14,255 bases of DNA from Paramuribaculum sp. (GTDB lineage Bacteria; Bacteroidota; Bacteroidia; Bacteroidales; Muribaculaceae), in contig JAIDXU010000074.1 in NCBI GenBank assembly GCA_029058455.1, positions 1 through 14,255 on the forward strand, given 5' to 3'. Shown piece by piece: positions 6,144 to 13,438 of this stretch. A program made the translations under genes and the position numbers. Each line of letters opens with the position of its first letter. Within the stretch, counting starts at the first letter, position 1. Under the pieces are notes generated by a model, which did not search any database, was not told the DNA's origin, and saw nothing but the letters and a program-made list of their open reading frames with translations.

Positions 6144-7763
6144 TCATTGAGAAACACGCGCATGAAAGCGCTCCTGTGAGCGCACGATGTGGCGCAACAT
6201 GCGGCGCACGTTTTTCCACTTCGGGAATATGGCGGCAGGTCGCACGGAACTATAACTCACAGCAATAACACACAACACTGACAACGCTATGATGAGCAGC
6301 CAGCCAAACACCTCTTTCATGCTCACCACAAGCGCTTGGCTCTGAACCATTCCCATAAGGTCACCAATAGGAGTAACAGATGTCTGAGGCACGGTATCGG
6401 TCACTGCCGAACCGAGCAATGACATGTTTCGGGCAAAAACATGCCGGAAAAACTCGCCAACAATGGCCGGTCCGAGAGCAGCACCCATCACAGCTCCCGT
6501 AAAGCCATTGATCGTGAGGGCCTGCGGAAAAACAAAGAAATGCAATCCGCTTTGCACTATCGAGGTGAGAAACACAATCGAGATTACAACCGAGGCCACT
6601 CCCCTGCTGAACAATGGTATGAAAAGCATCTCTTTTTCCACACCGTAGTCGATAGTGAAATAGAAGTAGCCAAGATATATGGCAGCAAATGCAAATCCAA
6701 TGGCCGTCATGGTTTTATAACGCCATTTGCGCAGAGCAAAAGTAAAGTAAGTTATGGCGACACCCGCCACGATTCCCGCCACGACATACCAGTTAAGACT
6801 GATGAGATTAAGTTCGTCAAACCCGAGTATGTTGATGGCGTAGCTGTGTTCAAACACATGCTCGGTGGCGAGAAGGGTGAAGAATACCAGATAGACCATC
6901 GTGGCGCGGATAACGTTGCGGTTGGTCATAGCCTTAAACGAGATGTAGGGATGATGAAGAAACGTAGCCCTCCAGAGATTGATAGCCCCACACACCACAC
7001 CGAGCAACACTGCGCCGCGTATCTCCACAGAGTCCCACCAGTCGTAGAAGTTACCGTAGACACACACAAACACAAAGCAGAGCATAAAGACCGACCAAAG
7101 AATGGCGCCGATCCAGTCAATACCAAGCAACGGAATCTGCATCGGTCCTTTGACAGGACGCACGAGCAGAAGCACCATTATCATCAACAGCACAAGTGCG
7201 CCTATCATGATCCATTGCATATACTCCCATTGGGAATAAAAAGCTGTGTAGATAGTCGCGAGACCGCTCATCTGTATCACGCCGTCAACCACCAGATATA
7301 CATAGCAAAAGAACACCGACATGTCGCGCACCGGCGTCAGCCAAAGCTGAATAGTGGAATTACACACCAGTGTAGCCCACATCCTGAACCATCCGGCCAT
7401 GAAACAAACAGCCACAAGCAGCGGCACATTGGTAGTAAAGGCGCTGACGAAATTACAGACTATCAGCACGGAACTGCATATCAGTAGGCCAATGCGGTTG
7501 GAGAATCTGAATTTCAGGCGAAACATCACGCAAAAATTAATCGACATGCCTACGAGCGACGCATAGCCGGCCATGAGTATATCCTCCTGCATAAGAGCCT
7601 TTGTGCCGACCATATCAGAGACCGCAGCGGGATAAATGCCGCCCGAAAACTGAATTATAATCACAAAGATTATAAACAGCCACGGCTTGAATCGGCGGGG
7701 AATGAAATCGGGAATGTCGGGTATATCAAACCCGCCACCCTGACGGTTAGAACCTTTATCCAT
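6144..7763 (-). CDS. EmrB-like MFS efflux pump (DHA2-type, 14 TM)
   Basis: This 539-aa inner-membrane protein has about 14 hydrophobic segments (roughly 28-46, 63-82, 90-110, 113-136, 150-172, 183-201, 215-236, 247-265, 284-302, 322-342, 351-370, 385-405, 415-437, 485-505). That is the DHA2/EmrB topology, including the characteristic long extracytoplasmic loop before the last segment (about 440-484). It is the third gene of an operon with a TolC-like channel and an EmrA-like adaptor. Its ATG shares one base with the adaptor stop (TGATG), implying translational coupling. The three would form a tripartite pump expelling drugs, bile acids or similar amphiphiles using the proton gradient. Substrate is not deducible. 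Sequence detail is typical of divergent Bacteroidales members rather than close to E. coli EmrB. Confidence 0.88.
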   Translation of the reverse strand: MDKGSNRQGGGFDIPDIPDFIPRRFKPWLFIIFVIIIQFSGGIYPAAVSDMVGTKALMQEDILMAGYASLVGMSINFCVMFRLKFRFSNRIGLLICSSVLIVCNFVSAFTTNVPLLVAVCFMAGWFRMWATLVCNSTIQLWLTPVRDMSVFFCYVYLVVDGVIQMSGLATIYTAFYSQWEYMQWIMIGALVLLMIMVLLLVRPVKGPMQIPLLGIDWIGAILWSVFMLCFVFVCVYGNFYDWWDSVEIRGAVLLGVVCGAINLWRATFLHHPYISFKAMTNRNVIRATMVYLVFFTLLATEHVFEHSYAINILGFDELNLISLNWYVVAGIVAGVAITYFTFALRKWRYKTMTAIGFAFAAIYLGYFYFTIDYGVEKEMLFIPLFSRGVASVVISIVFLTSIVQSGLHFFVFPQALTINGFTGAVMGAALGPAIVGEFFRHVFARNMSLLGSAVTDTVPQTSVTPIGDLMGMVQSQALVVSMKEVFGWLLIIALSVLCVIAVSYSSVRPAAIFPKWKNVRRMLRHIVRSQERFHARVSQ

Positions 7764-8791
7764 CAGTATTCCACCTCACATTCAACATTCATGCCGCCTC
7801 TGAGCAGGTCGAGATCATCGCCGTTGTTGTCAAGCTCGATTCTCACAGGCACACGCTGACGCACCTTCACGAAGTTACCTGCCGAATTATCCTGAGGCAA
7901 CAGCGACAGTGCCGATCCCGTAGCTCCGGAAATCGAGACCACACGACCGGTGAATTTCTTTCCCGGGAGTGCATCCACACTTATTTTCACCACGCTGCCG
8001 GGATGAATATGCTTTAGCTGGGTTTCCTTGAAATTGGCGCTGATCCATACCTCCCCGGTGTCGACAACGTCGAGCAATGTCTGACCCGGCTGCACAAGCT
8101 GTCCGGTCTGAATCTCTTTGCGCGATGCAAAGCCGTCGCATGGAGAGGTTATCACTGTATATGAAAGGTTGAGTTCGGCCATCTCGACCATAGCTTTGGC
8201 AAGCTCAACACCGGCGTCGTTGCGGGCAATGCGCTGACGCGTCTCGGCCACCACCGACGATGTGGCCGATTTTTGCCTGAGCAGCATTTCATATCTTGCC
8301 TTGCGGGCTTCATAATCGGTCTTTACAGCGTCATATTGATGGCGTGTCACAGCTTCATTGGCCAACAGATTGGTGTAGCGCTGAAGAACGGCGGCGGCAT
8401 TATCCATCACCACCTTAGCCTCGACGATTGAAGCGTCGCTGACCGCAGCATTGGCCGAAGCAACCCCCACGCTATAGTCGGCCACATTGCGCCCGGCAAC
8501 AGCGTTCTGATAGTCGGCGCGTGTATGAGCCACACTGAGACGCATGTCGGCATCATCTATAATAACCAAAGTGTCTCCTTTTCTTACCGGCTCAAACTCC
8601 TTAAACCTTATCTCCTTGATATAGCCCTGCACGCGGCTGTTGACCGGCACTATCTGTCTTTCAATCCGTGCGTTATCGGTAAACTCTACATTACCGAAGT
8701 GAACAAACTTATCTGCCACCCACAGCGCTGCCATAATTATGACTACCAATGTGACTATATATGAGATGATTTTCTTTGTATGACGGTTCAT
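7763..8791 (-). CDS. EmrA/HlyD-family periplasmic adaptor of the efflux pump
   Basis: This 342-aa protein has one N-terminal membrane anchor (about 9-25). The first half of a lipoyl-like domain follows near 45-80 (VNSRVQGYIKEIRF, then VRKGDTLVIID). An alpha-helical hairpin rich in Ala, Arg and Glu spans about 85-208. The second lipoyl half is near 212-243 (ITSPCDGFASRKEI), and a beta-barrel region ends the protein. The stretch near 291-320 (TGSALSLLPQDNSAGNFVKV followed by RQRVPVRIEL) is the EmrA signature. It bridges the MFS pump and the outer-membrane channel. The start overlaps the channel gene stop by 4 bp (ATGA) and the stop overlaps the MFS start by 1 bp, so the three are translationally coupled. 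Confidence 0.94.
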   Translation of the reverse strand: MNRHTKKIISYIVTLVVIIMAALWVADKFVHFGNVEFTDNARIERQIVPVNSRVQGYIKEIRFKEFEPVRKGDTLVIIDDADMRLSVAHTRADYQNAVAGRNVADYSVGVASANAAVSDASIVEAKVVMDNAAAVLQRYTNLLANEAVTRHQYDAVKTDYEARKARYEMLLRQKSATSSVVAETRQRIARNDAGVELAKAMVEMAELNLSYTVITSPCDGFASRKEIQTGQLVQPGQTLLDVVDTGEVWISANFKETQLKHIHPGSVVKISVDALPGKKFTGRVVSISGATGSALSLLPQDNSAGNFVKVRQRVPVRIELDNNGDDLDLLRGGMNVECEVEY

Positions 8792-10107
8792 ATCTTTCCT
8801 GATCTGAATAAAAGTTTATAGTAATAATAAATGATATTTATGCGGGCATTGACAAGCTGCTGCTCGGCGTCAAGTTTTGAGTTGGCAGCATCGAGCATAT
8901 CAGTAATGAGAGCCATATCCGACCCATAGCGTGTAGCCGTGACGGCATAGTTCTGTCGCGCCAGCTCCACACTCTTGCTTTGTGTCTTGAGTTCCTCGTA
9001 TGCTTCAAGATATTTCACATAGTCAGACCTCACGCCGAGGCTCGTGTTCTCGATAGTTGCCTCCAGACAATCTGACGCATTGAGTATCGCCTCGCGGCTC
9101 CGTGCCACCGATTTGTTAGCTTTGAAGAGCGACGAAAGACTATAGGAGACACCTACACCCACATACCAGTAACTCAAATTGCAGTTTATCGGAGGTACTT
9201 CCACCAATATCGGGCCGTCGATATTCCATCCTGCCTGAAGCCCGATCTTCGGCAGCATTTCAGATTTGGCGAGCTTCTCGGCCTGTCGGCTTATCTCCAC
9301 GCCGTTGCGGGCGAGCTTAACCGACGGCGAGTTGCTCAATGCATCCTTTATCCATAAATCAGCATCCGCGTCTGGCAGCGACCTCATGAGAATAGCAGTA
9401 TCAGGCTCCACCACGGTCTGCTCGGGCAAACCTGCGATAGTCACCAGATTATCATTGAGAATATTAACCGTGTTGTTGATTCTTATCAGCTCAAGTTCGA
9501 GATTTGACACAAGAAGCTCATAGCGCGTGATGTCGTTGCGCAGCGCCATTCCTTCCTGAAATCTGTGATTCATCTCTACAAGCACCTTACGCGCCTGCGC
9601 AAGATTATGCTCTAACACTTCTCTCAGATTAGAATATTTATAAATGTCGAGATAAAAGCCTGTGAGTTGAAAGCGCAAATCGTTACGCCGGAGTTCGGCG
9701 GCATAGCGCGAGGCGGTGAGCTTAAGTTTGGCAAGGTCTATACCCGCAGTAATGGCACCTCCCGTATAAACCGGCTGATTCACACTAAGACTCAAAGCGT
9801 TGCCATAGTGCGGAATAGGAGCTTTCTGATAGTCCGACAAATTACGCTCGGTGGTAAAGCCGTCACCTAAATAACTAAATGACAGCGCGGCCTCAATATC
9901 AGGGAGACGCTTGGCACGTGCCTCATCCACACCTCTGCGAGCCTCAGCTTCGGCTGAAAACACCGGTTTTAGCTGCGAACTTTTCTTTTCGGCAATCTCA
10001 AACAACTGCTCGAGAGTATAGATCTGCGCTATCGGCTGAGCAGCATGACACCAACTGCTCAACAGAGTTACCGCAAGCAACCCCATGAGCAATCCATGAT
10101 TGTTCAT
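8788..10107 (-). CDS. TolC-like outer-membrane efflux channel
   Basis: This 439-aa protein has a Sec signal peptide (1-22, hydrophobic core GLLMGLLAVTLLSS, probable cleavage after CHA). An SPII site is unlikely because Trp precedes Cys20. The mature part has the two-fold OEP layout, about 30-230 and 240-435, each with long amphipathic helices and short barrel strands. Typical elements include YTLEQLFEIAEKKS at the start, LSLSVNQPVYTGGAITAGID near 107-126 and GVGVSYSLSSLFKANKSVAR in the second repeat. It is the first gene of the operon, and its stop overlaps the adaptor start (ATGA). It supplies the exit duct for the MFS/EmrA pair. Confidence 0.93.
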   Translation of the reverse strand: MNNHGLLMGLLAVTLLSSWCHAAQPIAQIYTLEQLFEIAEKKSSQLKPVFSAEAEARRGVDEARAKRLPDIEAALSFSYLGDGFTTERNLSDYQKAPIPHYGNALSLSVNQPVYTGGAITAGIDLAKLKLTASRYAAELRRNDLRFQLTGFYLDIYKYSNLREVLEHNLAQARKVLVEMNHRFQEGMALRNDITRYELLVSNLELELIRINNTVNILNDNLVTIAGLPEQTVVEPDTAILMRSLPDADADLWIKDALSNSPSVKLARNGVEISRQAEKLAKSEMLPKIGLQAGWNIDGPILVEVPPINCNLSYWYVGVGVSYSLSSLFKANKSVARSREAILNASDCLEATIENTSLGVRSDYVKYLEAYEELKTQSKSVELARQNYAVTATRYGSDMALITDMLDAANSKLDAEQQLVNARINIIYYYYKLLFRSGKI

Positions 10108-10149
10108 AAAACTTTATTAAATTAAGAAAATTAGACAGATTGATTGAAA

Positions 10150-10188
10150 GTCGTGTCGTGTATACACATTATCAATTTACGACACGAC
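10150..10188. promoter_or_regulatory. Inverted repeats in the efflux leader, putative operator or attenuator
   Basis: GTCGTGTCGT at 10150-10159 is the perfect inverse complement of ACGACACGAC at 10179-10188 (10-bp stem, 19-nt loop). Overlapping its left arm is a perfect 10-bp palindrome, GTGTATACAC, at 10158-10167. The two structures are mutually exclusive in RNA, and both resemble two-fold protein-binding sites in DNA. They lie 43-81 bp before the TolC-like start. Confidence 0.5.
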
Positions 10189-10321
10189 AGCACACACACT
10201 CAGTCACAGGGTGCGGTGCTCTTCCAATTTTCCTTAAAAGCGTAATTTTGCACATGCGCGATTACAACGCCGGCATAAAGGGATAAACTCATTTAACAAC
10301 CGCTCTTTGTGAACGGTGCTG

Positions 10322-10329
10322 CAAAATTA
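10322..10329 (-). promoter_or_regulatory. Candidate -7 box for the efflux operon
   Basis: On the - strand this reads TAATTTTG followed by CAGCA, matching TAnnTTTG. It is the best - strand candidate between the GNAT stop and the TolC-like start, but no TTG is found at the expected -33 spacing. Confidence 0.5.
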
Positions 10330-10410
10330 CAAAATTTTTCTCCGATAGCTTTCATCAACTCCCTTTTTTCGCCACCCTATTATTCGACCGCCATGCAACA
10401 AAAGCAGGGG

Positions 10411-11016
10411 CTATGCTGTAATCATTTTCAAGTCGAAAAACATGATACGGCTTCTCAGAATATCGTCATCTGATATTCCGAACGCATATTTTTCGCTTTG
10501 CTCCGATTTATAGAGAGGCTTAAATCCATTTTTAAGATAATAATGGATAGTGGAGTCAGTGTTGTAGGCATCCACGAGCATATAACGACAGGCAGCCTTA
10601 TTATTCTCATCCACAAACCAGTATTTGAGAGCATCCATAAGCTGGGTGCCTATATTCAATCCATGCCCTTGAAATGCCTTGTTCACTCCAAGACGCCCAA
10701 TCAATACCGCCGGATAACTACGATGTCGCTTTTGCTGTGGTATCTTTCGTTGGAGAGCATTTCGCGACGGATTGTCAAGCATATAGGTCTTTATACCGTC
10801 GTAGGAGAGAGTGGCAATCGCCACAATTTCACGCTGATTCTCTCTATTTATCCAACAATACGTTTTGCCGAGCAATTCTTCTTCATAGAGAAACACATCA
10901 TGGCTGAAAAATTCGTCAAGATCTTTATCTCCACAAGAAAAAGGGTCGCAGAAAGCTGCGACCGCCTTGGTATAAGGCACCATAAAGGTGTTTTCTACGA
11001 AACTATATTCTGCCAT
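10411..11016 (-). CDS. GNAT N-acetyltransferase, TacT-like (putative toxin of a TA pair)
   Basis: This 201-aa protein has the pattern of toxin-type GNATs. An early F-x-CG-x-x-x-LDEFF element (26-37, FSCGDKDLDEFF) comes first. The beta-strand LIGRLGV (105-111) then leads into the acetyl-CoA pyrophosphate loop QGHGLNIG (116-123), and HYYLKNGF (158-165) carries the conserved tyrosine region. In TacT/AtaT/KacT proteins this architecture acetylates the amino group of aminoacyl-tRNA and stops translation. The loop departs from the usual QxxGxG/A: position 121 is Asn where Gly or Ala is expected, although a Gly follows at 123. The gene starts 3 bp after a 59-aa partner, as TA toxins do. The toxin role is inferred from this context and similarity; ordinary small-molecule acetylation is possible. 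It looks AT-richer than the flanking genes. Confidence 0.8.
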   Translation of the reverse strand: MAEYSFVENTFMVPYTKAVAAFCDPFSCGDKDLDEFFSHDVFLYEEELLGKTYCWINRENQREIVAIATLSYDGIKTYMLDNPSRNALQRKIPQQKRHRSYPAVLIGRLGVNKAFQGHGLNIGTQLMDALKYWFVDENNKAACRYMLVDAYNTDSTIHYYLKNGFKPLYKSEQSEKYAFGISDDDILRSRIMFFDLKMITA

Positions 11017-11019
11017 TGT

Positions 11020-11199
11020 TCAGCTTTCGCGAGGAGGGAATATGACGTTCTTGGCACTCTCTAACATGGTGGAAAGCACCTTACGCTGTGACGCCGAAAG
11101 TTTTGGCGTAGGCAATTTACCATTGCGCTCCGCTTCCTCGGTGAAGATTCTTGCATCTTCTCCCCAAAGTTCAGGGGATGTTTTAATTGTCATTGCCAT
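11020..11199 (-). CDS. Small 59-aa protein, putative antitoxin of the GNAT gene
   Basis: Reading the - strand from the ATG at 11199 gives MAMTIKTSPELWGEDARIFT, then an acidic helical stretch (EEAERNGK), a linker with prolines, and a C-terminal helix (SASQRKVLSTMLESAKNVIF), ending at TGA 11022-11020. The stop lies 3 bp before the GNAT ATG. A strong Shine-Dalgarno (11209-11216) and a promoter-like box (11229-11236) precede it, so it is very likely real despite its length. It has no recognisable ribbon-helix-helix pattern, unlike the DUF1778 antitoxins of proteobacterial TacT. The short 'TSP.L.G.dA..F..eAe' opening resembles small proteins I recall beside GNAT genes in Bacteroides, which is memory and not a search result. 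A second ATG at 11193 is in frame and could also serve. Confidence 0.7.
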   Translation of the reverse strand: MAMTIKTSPELWGEDARIFTEEAERNGKLPTPKLSASQRKVLSTMLESAKNVIFPPRES

Positions 11200-11208
11200 A
11201 GTTTCTCT

Positions 11209-11216
11209 CTCCTTTT
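11209..11216 (-). promoter_or_regulatory. Unusually strong Shine-Dalgarno (AAAAGGAG)
   Basis: On the - strand AAAAGGAG lies 9 nt before the ATG at 11199. Most genes in this window lack any Shine-Dalgarno, so this site stands out and supports the 59-aa frame and its upstream ATG. Confidence 0.65.
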
Positions 11217-11228
11217 GAAATTCAATTA

Positions 11229-11236
11229 CAAAGTTA
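11229..11236 (-). promoter_or_regulatory. Candidate -7 box of the 59-aa/GNAT unit
   Basis: On the - strand this reads TAACTTTG followed by TAATTG, an exact TAnnTTTG match located 29 nt before the ATG at 11199. At the -33 position (20 nt upstream) the sequence is CTG instead of TTG, a near match. Confidence 0.6.
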
Positions 11237-11302
11237 CAACAAATTTCTCACATAATCAGCCTAATAGGACAATAGAAATTCCCCCTTTAAGCCGAGTGGA
11301 TA

Positions 11303-11346
11303 GGAAAAAAGTTGCGGCATAACCTGACAGGCCATGTCGCAACTTT
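11303..11346 (-). terminator. Rho-independent terminator of rubrerythrin
   Basis: The arms AAAGTTGCGGCAT (11308-11320) and ATGTCGCAACTTT (11334-11346) pair over 13 bp with one G-T pair. An inner CCTG/CAGG mini-stem closes the loop. On the - strand the hairpin is followed by six T (complement of the A-run to 11305). It sits 26 bp after the rubrerythrin stop and insulates the GNAT unit. Confidence 0.88.
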
Positions 11347-11372
11347 CTATAAATTTAGCTTAGATCAGATAA

Positions 11373-11957
11373 TCAGATATCGAGATCAAGAGGGCGATAG
11401 TGCTGATAGGGGTGATCGCAAGCGGGACATACTGTAGGAGGCTCGGTGCCTACATATTCAAATCCGCAAACCATACACTGCCATGTGATGGCGTGATCAC
11501 GTTTCCACACTGTGCCGTCTTTAACCTGCTGAAGCAAAGTTTTGAAACGGGCCTCATGACGTTTTTCGATTTCAGCGATTGCTCGGAAGTGAGCAGCGAT
11601 TTCGGGGAAACCTTCGCTGTCGGCTACGGCAGCAGCATCTGTATAGGCCACAACACCTTCAGCCTGTTCCTCAGAAGCGGCGATAGCAAGGTTGGTGGCG
11701 GTATCGCCGATAACACCGGCGTCTACATCACCCATTTCAACGGTAACCTTGCCGCCTTCAAGAAACTTGAAGAACACCTTGGCATGATGAAGCTCATTAT
11801 CAGCGGTATCTTCAAACACCTTCTGAATGGGGAAATAGTTTTCCTTCTTAGCCTGAGCTGCATAAAATGTATAGCGTGAATAAGCTGAAGATTCAGCCAA
11901 ATATGATTTCACAAGATTTTTTTCGGTCTGTGTGCCTTTAATACTTTTCTGTGCCAT
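11373..11957 (-). CDS. rbr: Rubrerythrin (NADH-linked peroxidase)
   Basis: This 194-aa protein is full length for a classical rubrerythrin. The N-terminal four-helix ferritin-like domain carries the di-iron ligand motifs: Glu22 (LAESSAYSRY), Glu55 and His58 (NELHH), the EEQAEG cluster at 96-101, and Glu131/His134 in ExxH (EKRH). The C-terminal rubredoxin domain has the Fe(Cys)4 pairs Cys161/Cys164 and Cys177/Cys180. The enzyme reduces hydrogen peroxide to water in the cytoplasm of anaerobes, protecting them from oxygen exposure. The gene has its own terminator and no co-directional close neighbour (113 bp to the MATE gene), so it appears monocistronic. An inverted repeat upstream (12008-12045) could be a redox or iron operator. 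No motif is missing. Confidence 0.97.
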   Translation of the reverse strand: MAQKSIKGTQTEKNLVKSYLAESSAYSRYTFYAAQAKKENYFPIQKVFEDTADNELHHAKVFFKFLEGGKVTVEMGDVDAGVIGDTATNLAIAASEEQAEGVVAYTDAAAVADSEGFPEIAAHFRAIAEIEKRHEARFKTLLQQVKDGTVWKRDHAITWQCMVCGFEYVGTEPPTVCPACDHPYQHYRPLDLDI

Positions 11958-12007
11958 AGTAATATTTTTAGATTTTGGTTATTTCATTTTTGTCTGCCTG
12001 CCGGATT

Positions 12008-12045
12008 TTCCGAGCTGCACTTATATAACAATCCCTCTCTCGGAA
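12008..12045. promoter_or_regulatory. Inverted repeat upstream of rubrerythrin
   Basis: TTCCGAG at 12008-12014 and CTCGGAA at 12039-12045 are perfect inverse complements separated by 24 nt. They lie 51-88 bp upstream of the rubrerythrin ATG and just after the MATE stop. This could be an operator half-site pair or the weak terminator of the panB-MATE unit; there is no T-tract on the - strand side. Confidence 0.35.
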
Positions 12046-12070
12046 TAGTTTTAAAAATTATCCAATAATT

Positions 12071-13429
12071 TCAGGATCTCGAATCAGGGGAGATATACCG
12101 GCGGGTTGTACGCATGAAATAGAAGAAGAACAGGGCACCGGCAAGGAAAAGCGAAACGGAAAAACTAAACACTATTCCTTTAAGTCCCAAGCCAAACGTA
12201 AAGGCAAAGAGATAAGTTGACGGAAGGCCCACCAATATATAGCACACAAATGCTATCCACAGAAGCGGCATTACATTAGCCGTGCCTCTCAGGGCATTGA
12301 CAAAGTTGATCTGAGTGGCGTCGCCGAGCTGATAGGTCAATAACGGCACAAGCAATGTCATAGCCGAGACTGCAACGATGGGATCATCGGTAAACAGCCA
12401 CACCATACCTTTCAGGCCGAATATAAACACCAACGATGAAAGAGCGGTCAGACAGAGAATCACCCTATAGCCACGAAACGCAATTATTCTCATAGCCCTG
12501 CCATCGTTGAGGCCGGCGCTGTTGGCCACAAGCACCGACACTGCCGAAGCCATGCTATAATATATACAGAAACCGAGGGTGCTGATAGTGACAATCACCT
12601 GAAAAGCGGCAAGCGAAATCGATCCAAGCCACCCTGCCATAACAGCGCTTCCCGAAAATGCACCGGTTTCAAACATCATCTGAAGCGCCACAGGCCATGA
12701 TGTGCGCGCCACGACACCGCAGCTGCGGGAATCAAGACGCGACTTTACAAATCCTTCGCGATACTCCCTATAACGGCTGCTAAATAAAAACACGCATATT
12801 ATGGCCAGACAGCACAACGCCCTTGAAACAAGAGTGGAAATGCCGGCACCTGTCAGACCCATTTCAGGACATCCGAGATTACCGTAGATCAACAGCCAGT
12901 TGCCAAACACATTAACTAAATTAGAGCCGAGTGTAATCCACATCGGCATAGCCGTATTACGGATACCGTAACTCCACTGAGCCAACACATTAAATAGCGC
13001 AACCGGCACCAGGCCGGACAAATAGATAAGATAATAGGGTCGTATGACAGGCAGCAGTTCCTCAGGCTGCCCAAGAGAATCGAGATTGAGATATACAATC
13101 CCCATTATCAGAGTAATAAGCAATGCGACAGCGATATTGATCGCCACTCCGTTACGCACCAATGCTCCAATCCGCCTTTGATGATTGCCCGAAAAGAGAG
13201 CGCCCACAAGAGGAGTGAGTCCGTAGGCAAACCCGAGCAAGCCGAATATCGCCAAATTGAAGAGATTGTTTACAAAAGCGGCACTGGCGAGACTCACGGT
13301 GGAGTATTGCCCCACCATTATCGTATCGGCAAACCCTACCGCTATCATACCCAACTGGCCCACCAAAATTGGCAGGCCAAGCCGGATAATGCGTTTATAG
13401 CCGGGAATATTATTGGCCGGCGAGCTCAT
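12071..13429 (-). CDS. MATE-family (NorM-like) cation-coupled multidrug exporter
   Basis: This 452-aa inner-membrane protein has about 12 hydrophobic segments, the standard MATE size and topology. The first helix region GLPILVGQLGMIAVGFADTI followed by MVGQYSTVSLASAAF is the family hallmark (P-x-x-x-x-Q, then a D-x-x-MVG motif). The second half restarts with SWPVALQMMFETGAFSGSAV, the repeat of the same element. MATE pumps exchange sodium or protons for cationic drugs and metabolites. The ATG lies 9 bp after the panB stop on the same strand, so the two are probably co-transcribed. The ligand cannot be inferred from sequence alone. Confidence 0.95.
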   Translation of the reverse strand: MSSPANNIPGYKRIIRLGLPILVGQLGMIAVGFADTIMVGQYSTVSLASAAFVNNLFNLAIFGLLGFAYGLTPLVGALFSGNHQRRIGALVRNGVAINIAVALLITLIMGIVYLNLDSLGQPEELLPVIRPYYLIYLSGLVPVALFNVLAQWSYGIRNTAMPMWITLGSNLVNVFGNWLLIYGNLGCPEMGLTGAGISTLVSRALCCLAIICVFLFSSRYREYREGFVKSRLDSRSCGVVARTSWPVALQMMFETGAFSGSAVMAGWLGSISLAAFQVIVTISTLGFCIYYSMASAVSVLVANSAGLNDGRAMRIIAFRGYRVILCLTALSSLVFIFGLKGMVWLFTDDPIVAVSAMTLLVPLLTYQLGDATQINFVNALRGTANVMPLLWIAFVCYILVGLPSTYLFAFTFGLGLKGIVFSFSVSLFLAGALFFFYFMRTTRRYISPDSRS

Positions 13430-13438
13430 AAGCAGAGA

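Larger units (their letters stand above)
10108..10410. other. Intergenic leader of the efflux operon
   Basis: This 303-bp stretch has no convincing gene. It contains a candidate - strand promoter at 10322-10329, giving a leader of about 210 nt, and a set of inverted repeats at 10150-10188 close to the TolC start. No transcriptional regulator gene lies next to the operon in this window, and I see no terminator for the GNAT gene arriving from 10411, so read-through into the efflux operon is possible. Confidence 0.6.

Noticed and set aside
6441..7487. 348-codon open frame on the + strand
   Set aside because: Lies wholly antisense to the MFS gene, is rich in His/Lys/Arg with no domain, and is best explained as a shadow of the membrane protein's codons.
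10243..10250. + strand TAATTTTG promoter-like box
   Set aside because: No -33 match and no + strand gene or RNA recognised downstream.
11400..11879. 159-codon + strand open frame
   Set aside because: Antisense to rubrerythrin, whose motifs are complete.
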